Part shown: positions 18,789 through 27,522 of the stretch, piece by piece
How positions within the stretch are numbered: position 1 is the stretch's first letter
Layout: each line of letters opens with the position of its first letter
Source of the DNA: an uncultured Novosphingobium sp.
GTDB lineage: Bacteria; Pseudomonadota; Alphaproteobacteria; Sphingomonadales; Sphingomonadaceae
NCBI GenBank assembly: GCA_946886075.1
Contig: CAMPHR010000008.1
Coordinates: 1 to 64,000, forward strand
Reading direction: 5' to 3'
Length of the DNA: 64,000 bases
Made by a program: the position numbers and the translations under genes
The notes under the pieces: generated by a model
The model's database searches: none
The model's input: only the letters and a program-made list of their open reading frames with translations
What the model was told of the DNA's origin: nothing

Positions 18789-19682
18789 ATGGCAGCCGAC
18801 ATGAGCGATAACGACCCGCTTGCCACCGAAGAACCAGCGCCTGCATCGCCGACGCGCGTGGAGGGCAGCTCCGTTAATTGGTGGCATGAGGTCAAGAGCA
18901 TCGGGCTTTTGATCGTGGCCGTTCTGGCTTTCCACAGTTTCGTCGCCAAGCCATTCTACATTCCAAGCGAATCCATGATGCCGGTGTTGCTGAAGGGTGA
19001 CCGGCTGGTGGTCAGCAAATTCCCTTATGGCTGGTCCTATGTTTCGCCGAGTTTCCACCCCCTACCCTTCCTGAAGGGGCGGATTTTCGGCCGCCTTCCT
19101 GACCGCGGCGACATCGTCATCGTATCGCCCCATAATCGGCGGGAAGACTATATAAAGCGCGTGATCGGCCTGCCGGGCGACATAATCGAGGTGAGAGGCG
19201 GCCAGGTCATTTTGAACGGCGTCGCGGTTCCTCAAAAGGCGGTGAAGCCGGTCTTGATCCCGATCGACGGCAACGCGCCTTGCTCCCCTGCTCAGTTTCC
19301 CGGTGCCCGCATGACGGGAGCGGATGGGCGGGACTATTGCCAATTGCCGGTGCGGCAGGAGACGTTGCCAAACGGCAAAAGCTACCTGACGATCGACATG
19401 GGGCCGAGCGCGCTGGATTGGTACGGGCCGGTGCGCGTGCCGCGGGAGCATGTGTTCCTGATGGGTGACAATCGCGACAACAGCGCCGACAGCAGGGCGC
19501 CGCTTGAGGAAAATGGGCTCGGCGGGCCCGTGCCTTGGGAGGCGCTTGGCGGACGCGCGGAGTTCATCACTTTTTCGCTGGATGGCGATTCCAGCTGGAA
19601 TCCCATGAGCTGGCTTCATGCCTTCCGCAGCGGACGGGCAGGGAACAGCTTACGTCCCGAGAGCGTTCCACCCCCGAAATAA
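18789..19682 (+). CDS. lepB: Signal peptidase I
   Basis: A 297-residue type I signal peptidase. After a short acidic N-terminus comes one membrane helix (SIGLLIVAVLAFHSFVAKPF), then the catalytic serine in IPSESMMP (S62) and the lysine in DYIKRVIGLPGD (K123); MGDNRDNSADSR is box E. The start is uncertain: a GTG at 18750 overlaps the acpS stop and would add 13 residues, and an ATG at 18801 is also possible. It removes signal peptides from exported proteins. Confidence 0.94.
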   Translation: MAADMSDNDPLATEEPAPASPTRVEGSSVNWWHEVKSIGLLIVAVLAFHSFVAKPFYIPSESMMPVLLKGDRLVVSKFPYGWSYVSPSFHPLPFLKGRIFGRLPDRGDIVIVSPHNRREDYIKRVIGLPGDIIEVRGGQVILNGVAVPQKAVKPVLIPIDGNAPCSPAQFPGARMTGADGRDYCQLPVRQETLPNGKSYLTIDMGPSALDWYGPVRVPREHVFLMGDNRDNSADSRAPLEENGLGGPVPWEALGGRAEFITFSLDGDSSWNPMSWLHAFRSGRAGNSLRPESVPPPK

Positions 19683-19706
19683 TGCTTGGTAAAAAGGGGC
19701 TGGTGA

Positions 19707-20786
19707 TTGAGCGGGAAGCATGTTCACATCGAGGAGCCAGGCCCTAGCGAGCTGCGCAGCCCGCTTGTCCAGCATGAGATAAAGCGCGCGGGTGTTTGGA
19801 TCGCCATGGCCGTGGCCGTGGCGCTGCTTGTGCTGCTGTCCCAGCCATTGATGCTCATTCTGGGCGCTTTGGTGCTGACGACGATGATGGATGGGGGCAC
19901 GAGGCTGCTCGGCCGGATTTTGCCGATCGGGCGAGGCTGGCGGCTCACGATCGTGCTTCTGTCCGCAATATTATTCCTGGCCTACACCTTTTATCTCACC
20001 GGATCGAGCCTGGCGGCGCAGGCGCAGGCCATGCGCACCATCGTGGAGGCACAGGTGGCGCGCATCGGTGGATGGATGCAGCAGCTGGGCGTGACCACGA
20101 CGCCGGATGACTTCAAGAGCCTTGCGACGCAGGCATTCAGCTCGATCGGCCGGGTGACCGCAGCGGTCGGGACGGTCATGGGCGCGATCACCAGCGGCGT
20201 AATGATGCTGGTGCTGGCGATCTTCATTGCGGTTGATCCGCGTCTATATGAGCGGGGCGTCGCCTGGATGCTGCCGATGGGCAACCGGGTCGGCTTCTAT
20301 AATGTCATCGACAAGATGGGCTGGACGTTGCGCCGCTTGATGTTCGGGCGGCTGATCGGCATGGCTGTAGAGGGTGTGGGCACCTGGCTGCTCCTGCTTG
20401 CCGGAGGCGTGCCGATGGCGGGGCTGCTCGGTATCCTGACGGGGCTGTTCGCCTTTTTGCCGAATATCGGGTCGATCATTTCGGGCGTATTGATCGTATT
20501 GGTCGGCTTTTCCGCTGGTTTTGATGCGGGCCTCTACGCCTTTGGCGTCTATCTGGTGGTGCAGATCGTCGATGGCTATCTGATCGTGCCGATGGTGGCG
20601 AAGCGGGCGACGGACTTGGCTCCGGCGCTGGTGCTTGCGGCGCAAATCCTGTTCGGCGCGCTGTTCGGGATAATGGGCCTGTTCCTAGCCGACCCGATCG
20701 TCGCGATGATCAAGGTCTATCTGGAGGAGCGGTCGAAAGCGATCAATGACAGCGACGATGCGAAAGCCATTGTCGTCAGCGAATGA
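19707..20786 (+). CDS. AI-2E family transporter (PerM-like permease)
   Basis: A 359-residue membrane protein with about eight helices in the DUF20/AI-2E layout: paired N-terminal helices, a central soluble loop, then GVPMAGLLGILTGLFAFLPN and a C-terminal helix set with QIVDGYLIVPMV. The start is TTG with AAGGGG seven bases upstream. Family members export diverse small molecules or ions, and the substrate here cannot be told. It closes the pyrE-lepB run and is followed by a strong terminator. Confidence 0.85.
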   Translation: MSGKHVHIEEPGPSELRSPLVQHEIKRAGVWIAMAVAVALLVLLSQPLMLILGALVLTTMMDGGTRLLGRILPIGRGWRLTIVLLSAILFLAYTFYLTGSSLAAQAQAMRTIVEAQVARIGGWMQQLGVTTTPDDFKSLATQAFSSIGRVTAAVGTVMGAITSGVMMLVLAIFIAVDPRLYERGVAWMLPMGNRVGFYNVIDKMGWTLRRLMFGRLIGMAVEGVGTWLLLLAGGVPMAGLLGILTGLFAFLPNIGSIISGVLIVLVGFSAGFDAGLYAFGVYLVVQIVDGYLIVPMVAKRATDLAPALVLAAQILFGALFGIMGLFLADPIVAMIKVYLEERSKAINDSDDAKAIVVSE

Positions 20787-20813
20787 AAAAGGGCCCGACT
20801 GGCGGGCCCTTTT
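20787..20813. terminator. Bidirectional rho-independent terminator
   Basis: A perfect 11-bp stem AAAAGGGCCCG/CGGGCCCTTTT with a 5-base loop lies directly after the permease stop and 19 bases from the end of the convergent FKBP gene. The A-run and T-run at its ends let it work on both strands. Confidence 0.92.
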
Positions 20814-20832
20814 CACATTCCGGTAGTCCTGA

Positions 20833-21393
20833 TCAGTTGCCGGGAAACGGCGGCGGGGCGGCGCCCTGCTGCATCATCTGCTGCATCCGCATGATGTCGG
20901 CCTTCGACTTGAAGTCATGCAGTTGAACATCGAAGACCAGCACGGAATTGGCCGGGATCGGGCCAGCAGACTGTTCGCCATAGCCAAGCTGCGGCGGAAT
21001 CCATAGGCGATACTTGCCGCCCTTCTTCATCTTCTGCAGGCCTTCGGAAAAGCCCGGCACGACGCCGTCTACGGGCATCGCCGTCTGGGCATTCTCATCG
21101 AAGACGGTGCCATCGAGCAGCGTGCCCTTGTAGCCGACGAGCGCCACGTCCGCGGCGGTCGGGCTGGGGCCAGTGCCCTCTTCCAGCACCTTGTACTGCA
21201 GGCCCGATTCGGTCGTGATCACGCCTTCTTCACCGGCATTGCTGGCGAGATAGCTGGCCGGCGACGGCTCGATGCCACGCTGTCCGGCCCAGGCCAATCC
21301 GGCGGCGGCAATCGCCACCGCGGCAACACCGATCCAGAGACGCGTCAGCGACCCCTTGGCGATGGGACGAAGGGGAACAGCGGTCGTGGACAT
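20833..21393 (-). CDS. FKBP-type peptidyl-prolyl cis-trans isomerase
   Basis: A 186-residue protein with one N-terminal membrane anchor (LWIGVAAVAIAAAGLAWAG) and a C-terminal FKBP domain (GLQYKVLEEGTGPSP, DGTVFDEN, VVPGFSEGLQKMKKGGKYRL, LGYGEQ, LVFDVQLHDF). It speeds proline isomerisation and probably works as an envelope foldase. The last residues are Met/Gln/Pro-rich. It lies 73 bases after rpsU. Confidence 0.92.
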   Translation of the reverse strand: MSTTAVPLRPIAKGSLTRLWIGVAAVAIAAAGLAWAGQRGIEPSPASYLASNAGEEGVITTESGLQYKVLEEGTGPSPTAADVALVGYKGTLLDGTVFDENAQTAMPVDGVVPGFSEGLQKMKKGGKYRLWIPPQLGYGEQSAGPIPANSVLVFDVQLHDFKSKADIMRMQQMMQQGAAPPPFPGN

Positions 21394-21466
21394 GGACCTA
21401 AGCCTCGCAGGTGCGGATGATCAGCAGGATGGAGCGGCGAAGCGCCGCCCCAAAGACACGGACGTC

Positions 21467-21673
21467 TTAACGGACGCCGTCGCGCTCGGCGCGCTTGCGC
21501 TCCAGCTTACGTGCGCGGCGAACCGCAGCCGCCTTTTCACGGGCGCGCTTTTCCGAGGGTTTTTCGTAGTGACGGCGCAGCTTCATCTCGCGATACACGC
21601 CCTCACGCTGCAGCTTCTTCTTAAGCGCGCGCAGGGCCTGGTCGACATTGTTGTCGCGAACGATGATTTGCAT
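21467..21673 (-). CDS. rpsU: 30S ribosomal protein S21
   Basis: A 68-residue, very basic protein: [20 protein letters not shown] at the start and an Arg/Lys-rich C-terminal half. This matches bacterial S21, which helps the small subunit recognise mRNA. The length is typical of alphaproteobacteria. Confidence 0.96.
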   Translation of the reverse strand: MQIIVRDNNVDQALRALKKKLQREGVYREMKLRRHYEKPSEKRAREKAAAVRRARKLERKRAERDGVR

Positions 21674-21894
21674 AAGCCAGTCAAACTCCAGTCGAAAACG
21701 GGCGGTTCGTCAGGAAACTAACCCTTCCCGACGGGCCTACCGAAACTAATAGCGATGAGTCGTCGCAGGGCAGCCTGCGCCGTGTGGGGCGCGCCCTACC
21801 AGCAGATTCGGCCAAATTCAACCCCGAAGCCGTTTCACTCGACAGCAGCGTCAGCGGGGTGGATAGTCTTGGCAACAGATAAAGGAGGATCGCC

Positions 21895-22653
21895 ATGGCC
21901 ACTGCCCGCCCCGCCACCGACATGTCTGCTGCCGAATGGGAGGCACGCCAGCAACTTGCTGCCTGCTACCGCATATTCGACCATATGGGCTGGTCGGAGC
22001 TGATCTACAACCACATCACCTTGCGCGTGCCCGATGAGGCTGGGGCGTTCCTGATCAATCCGTTCGGCTTGCTTTATTCGGAAGTGACCGCGTCGAACCT
22101 CGTCAAGATCGACATTGACGGTCATGTTCTGGATGGCAGCCCCTATCCGGTCAACCGGGCCGGCTTCACGCAGCATAGCGTCTTCCACCGTTATTTGCCC
22201 GATGCTCATTGCGTCATCCACACCCATACGACAGCCGCGATGGCGGTCAGCGCAACCAGGGAAGGACTGCGGCCCACCAACTTTTACGCGGCGGCCTTTG
22301 CGGGGCGGATCGCCTATCATGATTTTGAAGGGATCACCTTGAGGTCCGAAGAGGGCGAGCGGCTGATCGCCAATCTGGGAGATCGGCGGCTGATGATGCT
22401 GCGCAATCATGGGTCGTTGGTCATGGCCGACAGCCTGCCCAAGGCCTTCCTGCTGCACTGGATGCTTCAGCGCGCTTGCGAAATTCAGGTTGCGACGGGA
22501 GCAGCAGGAACGCCGATCGATATTCCCGATGAGGTGATTGCCGTCCACCAGCGCGACATTGGTGGAGTGCAGTTGCCAGTCGGCCCCGGCGTTCCGGACT
22601 TTCAGGCGATGGTACGGCTGATCGACCGGATCGATCCAAGCTGGAAGGAATGA
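21895..22653 (+). CDS. Class II aldolase/adducin family protein
   Basis: A 252-residue protein of the fuculose-phosphate aldolase/adducin fold. Metal-binding histidines are visible in HCVIHTHTTAAMAVS, and LMMLRNHGSLVMADS is the C-terminal signature. The Shine-Dalgarno AAAGGAGG is strong. The specific substrate cannot be assigned; members include sugar-phosphate aldolases and unrelated decarboxylases. The neighbour downstream is the radical SAM gene, 69 bases away, without an obvious functional link. Confidence 0.87.
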   Translation: MATARPATDMSAAEWEARQQLAACYRIFDHMGWSELIYNHITLRVPDEAGAFLINPFGLLYSEVTASNLVKIDIDGHVLDGSPYPVNRAGFTQHSVFHRYLPDAHCVIHTHTTAAMAVSATREGLRPTNFYAAAFAGRIAYHDFEGITLRSEEGERLIANLGDRRLMMLRNHGSLVMADSLPKAFLLHWMLQRACEIQVATGAAGTPIDIPDEVIAVHQRDIGGVQLPVGPGVPDFQAMVRLIDRIDPSWKE

Positions 22654-22722
22654 AGCAACGAACTTTCCCCGGTCGCAATCTAGATCAAGGACACGGCCGC
22701 AGAAAGAACATAATGTGAACAC

Positions 22723-23973
22723 ATGGCTGTTCTTTCAATCCGGCAAAAACTGGAAATCCTGGCTGACGCTGCAAAATATGATGCATCATGTGCATCGTCA
22801 GGAACCAAGAAACGCGACAGCATGTCTGGACGGAAAGGCGGTATCGGGTCGACCGAGGGGATGGGGATATGCCACGCCTATGCGCCGGATGGCCGGTGTA
22901 TCTCGCTGCTCAAGATCTTGCTGACGAACAGCTGCATCTTCGATTGCCACTATTGCATCAATCGCCGGTCGAGCGATGTCCGACGCGCGCGCTTCACGGT
23001 CCGGGAAGTGGTTGATCTGACGCTGAGCTTCTATCGCCGCAACTATATCGAAGGGCTGTTCCTGTCCTCCGGCATCATCCGCTCTTCTGACTATACGATG
23101 GAACAGCTGGTCGGCGTGGCCCGCGCGCTGCGGGAGGAACATGATTTCCGCGGCTATATTCACCTCAAGACCATTCCGGATGCTGACCCCGAACTCACTC
23201 ATCAGGCGGGGCTGTACGCAGACCGGTTGTCTATCAATGTCGAGCTTCCAACCGAGCAGGGGCTTCGGCGGTTGGCGCCAGAAAAAAATGGCGAGCGGAT
23301 TGAAGGAGCGATGAAGGGGCTGCGCACGGCGATCGAAGACACCGCCGACGCGAAGAAGCGTTACCGCCATGCGCCTCGCTTCGCCCCCGCCGGACAATCG
23401 ACACAGATGATCGTGGGCGCGGATGAAGCCGATGACCGGGCGATCATCCGGCGCGCGCGATCGCTTTATGATCGGCATGCCTTGCGGCGGGTCTATTATA
23501 GTGCGTTTTCGCCCATCCCATCGGCCAGCAGCGTGCTCCCCCTTAAACGCCCGCCGCTGCTGCGCGAACATCGGCTATATCAGTCGGACTGGATGATGCG
23601 CTTTTACGGCTTTTCCGTGCAGGATCTTGAGCAGGCGACCGACCCGCAGACGGGGCATCTGCCGCTCGACATCGATCCCAAGCTGGCCTGGGCGTTGCGG
23701 CACCGGGACATGTTTCCCGTCGACGTCAATCGCGCGCCGCGCGAGATGCTGCTTCGTGTGCCGGGGCTCGGGGTTAAGGCCGTCGACCGCATATTGGCGA
23801 GCCGCCGCGTGCGTCGGCTGCGGCTGGACGATGTGGCGCGGCTGACAAGCTCAATCGCCAAGCTGCGCCCCTTTCTGGTCGCGAGCGATTGGCGGCCCAT
23901 TCATCTGATCGACAAGGCCGATCTGCAACGGCAACTCACCCCCCGCCCCTCTCAGCTGGAGCTTTTCAGCTGA
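22723..23973 (+). CDS. Putative DNA modification/repair radical SAM protein (UDG-linked family)
   Basis: A 416-residue radical SAM enzyme. The 4Fe-4S motif is CIFDCHYC (C71, C75, C78), set unusually far from the N-terminus after a conserved MSGRKGG-GMGICHAYAP segment that holds another cysteine (C50). The C-terminus has a helix-hairpin-helix, LLRVPGLGVKAVDRILASR, the DNA-binding form seen in repair proteins. This matches the family annotated as radical SAM protein linked to uracil-DNA glycosylase (TIGR03916). Its usual partner, a DUF4130-UdgX protein, lies about 1 kb downstream on the same strand. The chemical reaction is unknown. Confidence 0.9.
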   Translation: MAVLSIRQKLEILADAAKYDASCASSGTKKRDSMSGRKGGIGSTEGMGICHAYAPDGRCISLLKILLTNSCIFDCHYCINRRSSDVRRARFTVREVVDLTLSFYRRNYIEGLFLSSGIIRSSDYTMEQLVGVARALREEHDFRGYIHLKTIPDADPELTHQAGLYADRLSINVELPTEQGLRRLAPEKNGERIEGAMKGLRTAIEDTADAKKRYRHAPRFAPAGQSTQMIVGADEADDRAIIRRARSLYDRHALRRVYYSAFSPIPSASSVLPLKRPPLLREHRLYQSDWMMRFYGFSVQDLEQATDPQTGHLPLDIDPKLAWALRHRDMFPVDVNRAPREMLLRVPGLGVKAVDRILASRRVRRLRLDDVARLTSSIAKLRPFLVASDWRPIHLIDKADLQRQLTPRPSQLELFS

Positions 23974-24050
23974 AGAGCCGTTTTCCCTGTTGATAAGTGC
24001 TGCACTTCATGATTTCTTGAGAAGAACAAAAAGTCGAGGGGAAGGCGCTG

Positions 24051-24407
24051 GTGGCAACGGCATTCAACAATGATTCAGCACGAGTTCGGGGTGCGCGCCA
24101 TGCCAAGCGCATGAGTAGTCACCTGGCCGCTGCGCTCGTTGTTTTCTGTCTTCTCCAGATCGGGATCGTCGCGCGGATGGGGGGGTCGCTGGTCCTGCAC
24201 CTTGCCCTCATCATCGCCATCGGCGGTTTCGCCAAGATCGCCTGTGGCGTCGAGCGCCGCTGGGAAATTCTCGACGAAAGCGGCCTATCTCTTTCGAGCC
24301 TGGACCTGCGCTTTCGCAGGGATGTGGCGCAGGTTTGGGTAACCAGCATCTTCTGCAGCCTGCTCTGGATACCGGTTGCGATCATCTTCCATTTTCTGTT
24401 CGGTTAA
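24051..24407 (+). CDS. Small membrane protein of unknown function
   Basis: A 118-residue frame with three hydrophobic segments: LAAALVVFCLLQIGIVARM, LVLHLALIIAIGGFAKIA and VTSIFCSLLWIPVAIIFHFL. A charged stretch (ERRWEILDESGLSLSSLDLR) lies between the second and third. I chose the GTG at 24051 because GAGGGGAAGG lies five bases ahead; an ATG at 24111 would give 98 residues. I do not recognise the family. It sits between the radical SAM gene and the hemerythrin gene, all on the same strand. Confidence 0.65.
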   Translation: MATAFNNDSARVRGARHAKRMSSHLAAALVVFCLLQIGIVARMGGSLVLHLALIIAIGGFAKIACGVERRWEILDESGLSLSSLDLRFRRDVAQVWVTSIFCSLLWIPVAIIFHFLFG

Positions 24408-24483
24408 ACAGCTGACCGACTGAGCAGCGGACCCAAAGCGGCCCGCCTGTCGTTGTGCCCTCTAGACCAAGAGGAGCATGTTC

Positions 24484-24948
24484 ATGGCCGACGCCACGAT
24501 TTTCGACAAGTTGAAGCAAGATCATGACGCCCATCGCCAGCTGTTCGAAAAAATGGCTGAGGCGCAGGATGATCATGACCGGCTGGAAAAGCTGTTCGAG
24601 CAGTTTCGCGTCGAGGTAACCGCGCATGCGGCGGCCGAGGAGGAGACGCTCTATGCGACAATGCTCGCCCGCCCCGACCTGCGGGAAGATGCGCAGCACA
24701 GCGTCGCCGAGCATAAGGAAATCGACGACTATCTGGAGGAGCTGGAGGAGCAGGAGTTTAATGGTCCCGAATGGCGGGAAACCTTTGCCAAGCTCAAGAA
24801 GCGCTACCTTCACCACATAGAGGAAGAAGAAGAGGAGATGTTCCCCGACGCGGCGGAGGAACTGACCGACGAAGAAGAAGTGAAGCTTGCCCAGACCTTC
24901 GCCCAGCGCAAGCCAGCCGAGCTGGAACGGGCGGAATCGTCCGACTGA
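24484..24948 (+). CDS. Hemerythrin HHE-domain protein
   Basis: A 154-residue helical protein with the histidine/glutamate pattern of a di-iron hemerythrin bundle: H14 in LKQDHDAH, H48-x3-E52 in TAHAAAEEE, H77 in AEHKEID, and H110-H111 before an acidic run (EEEEEEMF). Such proteins bind oxygen or nitric oxide or store iron. The second ATG (24484) is preferred because GAGGAG lies seven bases ahead; the first (24478) would be only one base from it. It ends 7 bases before the UdgX gene. Confidence 0.88.
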   Translation: MADATIFDKLKQDHDAHRQLFEKMAEAQDDHDRLEKLFEQFRVEVTAHAAAEEETLYATMLARPDLREDAQHSVAEHKEIDDYLEELEEQEFNGPEWRETFAKLKKRYLHHIEEEEEEMFPDAAEELTDEEEVKLAQTFAQRKPAELERAESSD

Positions 24949-24955
24949 ATTGGCC

Positions 24956-26359
24956 ATGTATCGGGCGCTGCTGAGCAGGCCGGATGATTTCGACGGGTGG
25001 CGCGAAGCCGCCCGTCGCTTCGCGCTGGCCGCTGTGCCGCCTCAGGACATTGATTGGCAGGTCGAGGGCGAAGCGGGATCGCTGCTGGCCTTCGACACGC
25101 CGCCTCCCCCTGATCAGGGCGGGAGTGCGTTTTCTGTTCCCCGCGCTTTTCTGGAGCTGGCGGAAAGCGCGATATTGCATCGGGATGCGGAGCGGTTTGC
25201 GCTGCTCTATGCCCTGTTGATCGATTTGCGCGAGCAGCGCACGCGGATGGATGATCAAGCTGACCCGCTGGTGCGACGGGTTGAGATGCTGGCGAAGGCG
25301 GTTCGCCGTGACATGCACAAGATGCGCGCCTTTGTCCGCTTTCGCGAAGTGCAGGATCATGACGGGGCGCGCTTCGTCGCCTGGTTCGAACCGGACCATC
25401 ATATCGTGCGGGCAAATGCCGGATTTTTCGTGCGGCGGTTTGCGTCGATGCGATGGTCGATCCTGACCCCGGAACTGAGCATCCATTGGGACGGGGAAGG
25501 GTTGAGCGAGGGGCCCGGTGCGTCAAAGGCAGAAGCGCCGAGCGGCGACCCCGTCGAGGAGATGTGGAAAAGCTATTATGCCTCGATCTTCAATCCAGCC
25601 AGGCTCAAGCAGCGCGCCATGCTGTCGGAAATGCCCAAGAAATACTGGCGCAATCTGCCGGAGGCTGCGCTCATCCCCGATCTTGTCGCCGGGGCACAGG
25701 CGAGGGAGGCGGCCATGATCGCCACGCCGCCAAAAGCGCCCGCCCGCCCCAGCAACGTAACCGCCGCCTGGACGGCGTTGCGCGAAGAGGCGCTGGGCTG
25801 CACCCGCTGTCATCTTTATCGCGATGCCACCCAGACGGTGTTCGGCGAAGGTCCCCTGGACGCTGCACTGGTTATCGTCGGGGAGCAGCCGGGGGATCAG
25901 GAAGACCTTGCAGGCCGTCCCTTTGTGGGTCCGGCGGGGCAATTGCTTGATCATGCGTTGGATGAGGCGCGGATCGATCGCGCCAGCCTCTATGTCACCA
26001 ATGCCGTCAAGCATTTCAAGCATGAGCGGCGGGGCAAGCGGCGCATCCACCAGACGCCGGACACGCCGGAGATCAAGGCTTGCCGCTGGTGGCTGGATCA
26101 AGAGATCAACCTTGTCCGCCCGCGCGTCCTCGTCGCGATGGGCGCCACGGCGGCGCGCGCCATATTGGGGAAGGCCGTGACGATCAGCCGCACGCGCGGC
26201 GCGCCGATCGCGCTTGAAAATGGCATTGAGGCGTGGGTGACGGTGCACCCGAGCTTCCTGCTGCGGGTGCCGGACGAAGCGCGCAAGGCGGAAGAAAGAG
26301 CGCGGTTCGTCGAGGATCTGCGTGGCATCGGCGAACGGGTGAAGGCCCTTACCCGGTGA
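24956..26359 (+). CDS. DUF4130 - UdgX fusion: uracil-DNA-binding glycosylase homologue
   Basis: A 467-residue two-domain protein. Residues about 1-240 match the DUF4130/TIGR03915 'probable DNA metabolism' domain. Residues about 280-467 form a uracil-DNA glycosylase domain with GEQPGDQED (309-317), the UdgX-specific loop KRRIHQ (361-366, H365) and HPSFLLR (431-437). In Mycobacterium UdgX the equivalent histidine forms a covalent bond to uracil-containing DNA. Fe-S cysteines appear in CTRC and KAC; where classic family 4 enzymes have VKC, this protein has VKH. An upstream TTG (24950) is an alternative start. It is tightly packed after the hemerythrin gene. Confidence 0.92.
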   Translation: MYRALLSRPDDFDGWREAARRFALAAVPPQDIDWQVEGEAGSLLAFDTPPPPDQGGSAFSVPRAFLELAESAILHRDAERFALLYALLIDLREQRTRMDDQADPLVRRVEMLAKAVRRDMHKMRAFVRFREVQDHDGARFVAWFEPDHHIVRANAGFFVRRFASMRWSILTPELSIHWDGEGLSEGPGASKAEAPSGDPVEEMWKSYYASIFNPARLKQRAMLSEMPKKYWRNLPEAALIPDLVAGAQAREAAMIATPPKAPARPSNVTAAWTALREEALGCTRCHLYRDATQTVFGEGPLDAALVIVGEQPGDQEDLAGRPFVGPAGQLLDHALDEARIDRASLYVTNAVKHFKHERRGKRRIHQTPDTPEIKACRWWLDQEINLVRPRVLVAMGATAARAILGKAVTISRTRGAPIALENGIEAWVTVHPSFLLRVPDEARKAEERARFVEDLRGIGERVKALTR

Positions 26360-26437
26360 TGATGGCTTGACCAGCGCCCCTGCCCCGGCAACATCGCACA
26401 GATTGCAGATGTTCGCGCCGGGAGTTTATGCCGCTTC

Positions 26438-27289
26438 ATGTCGATCGCCTATCATAATGGTCAATTCCTTCCCCTTGCCGAAGCGCGGATCTCGGTACTC
26501 GATCGCGGATTTCTGTTTGCCGAAGCGGTCTATGAAGTAACCGCAGTCATCGACGGACGGCTGATCGACAGCGCGTCCCATATGGCGCGACTTGAACGTT
26601 CAGCGGCGGCGATCGGTCTTTCCCTGCCGCTCTCCACCGGTGAGATTGAAGCCGTGCAGAAAGAGCTCGCCGCCCGCAACGGGTTGCAGGAAGGGCTCAT
26701 CTATCTGCAATTGACGCGAGGTGCTGACGCCGCGCGGGATTTCCTGCCAGGCCCTGGGCTACAGCCAACGCTGGTGATGTTTACGCAGGCCAAGCGCTTC
26801 CTCGATGCCCCAGCCGTGCGGCACGGCATTGCGGTGGTCACGACGCCGGACCTCCGATGGGCGAGGCGCGACATCAAGAGCGTCGGACTTCTCGCCCAAG
26901 CCATGGCGAAACAGATCGCAGCGCAAGCAGGCGCGCAGGAGGCGTGGATGGTGGAGGACGGCTTCATCACAGAAGGCGCGTCTTCCACGGCCTTTCTGGT
27001 GACGGATGAAGGCATCATCACCCGCAAATATTCGCCAGCCGTGCTGGCGGGCTGTACCGGGTCTGCCATCACCGCGTTGGCGGAAGAAAGCGGACTGACC
27101 GTCATTCACCGGCCTTTCACAGTGGCCGAGGCGCTGGAAGCACGCGAGGCCTTTATCACGAGCGCCTCGACGCTCTGCCAAGCGGTCGTGCGCATCGACG
27201 GGGTGGACATCGGCAACGGCACGCCCGGACCGATCGCGACCCGGCTGCGTGAGCTTTATATCGGCTTTGCACGCCGGACTGCTGTTTGA
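26438..27289 (+). CDS. dat: D-amino-acid (D-alanine) transaminase, class IV
   Basis: A 283-residue fold-type IV PLP aminotransferase. The PLP lysine is K147 in RRDIKSVGLLAQ, and the C-terminal signature is MVEDGFITEGASSTAFLV. ARISVLDRGFLFAEAVYEV at the N-terminus is typical of D-alanine transaminase, which interconverts D-alanine and D-glutamate for cell-wall precursors. Branched-chain or aminodeoxychorismate relatives share the fold, but the RGF-F/YEV start and length fit Dat best. Confidence 0.87.
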   Translation: MSIAYHNGQFLPLAEARISVLDRGFLFAEAVYEVTAVIDGRLIDSASHMARLERSAAAIGLSLPLSTGEIEAVQKELAARNGLQEGLIYLQLTRGADAARDFLPGPGLQPTLVMFTQAKRFLDAPAVRHGIAVVTTPDLRWARRDIKSVGLLAQAMAKQIAAQAGAQEAWMVEDGFITEGASSTAFLVTDEGIITRKYSPAVLAGCTGSAITALAEESGLTVIHRPFTVAEALEAREAFITSASTLCQAVVRIDGVDIGNGTPGPIATRLRELYIGFARRTAV

Positions 27290-27522
27290 GGGAAATATCA
27301 TCCGTTTTGGATGTGAGTTCCCCTCCGTCCATATCCCGCCATTTTGGGGAAAAGCTGGACCATTTTGGCGACAGCGGCGCGGCATGTCGATGAAATGCAA
27401 GCGAAATGGCTCCCTGTTGACAAGATCTTCCAGCTCGCATTGTCCGATTTGGACGAGAGAGAAGCGGCGGGACCAGAATATTGCGATAGGTTAGGAACAA
27501 AGCAGGGACAGGAGTTTATCAG

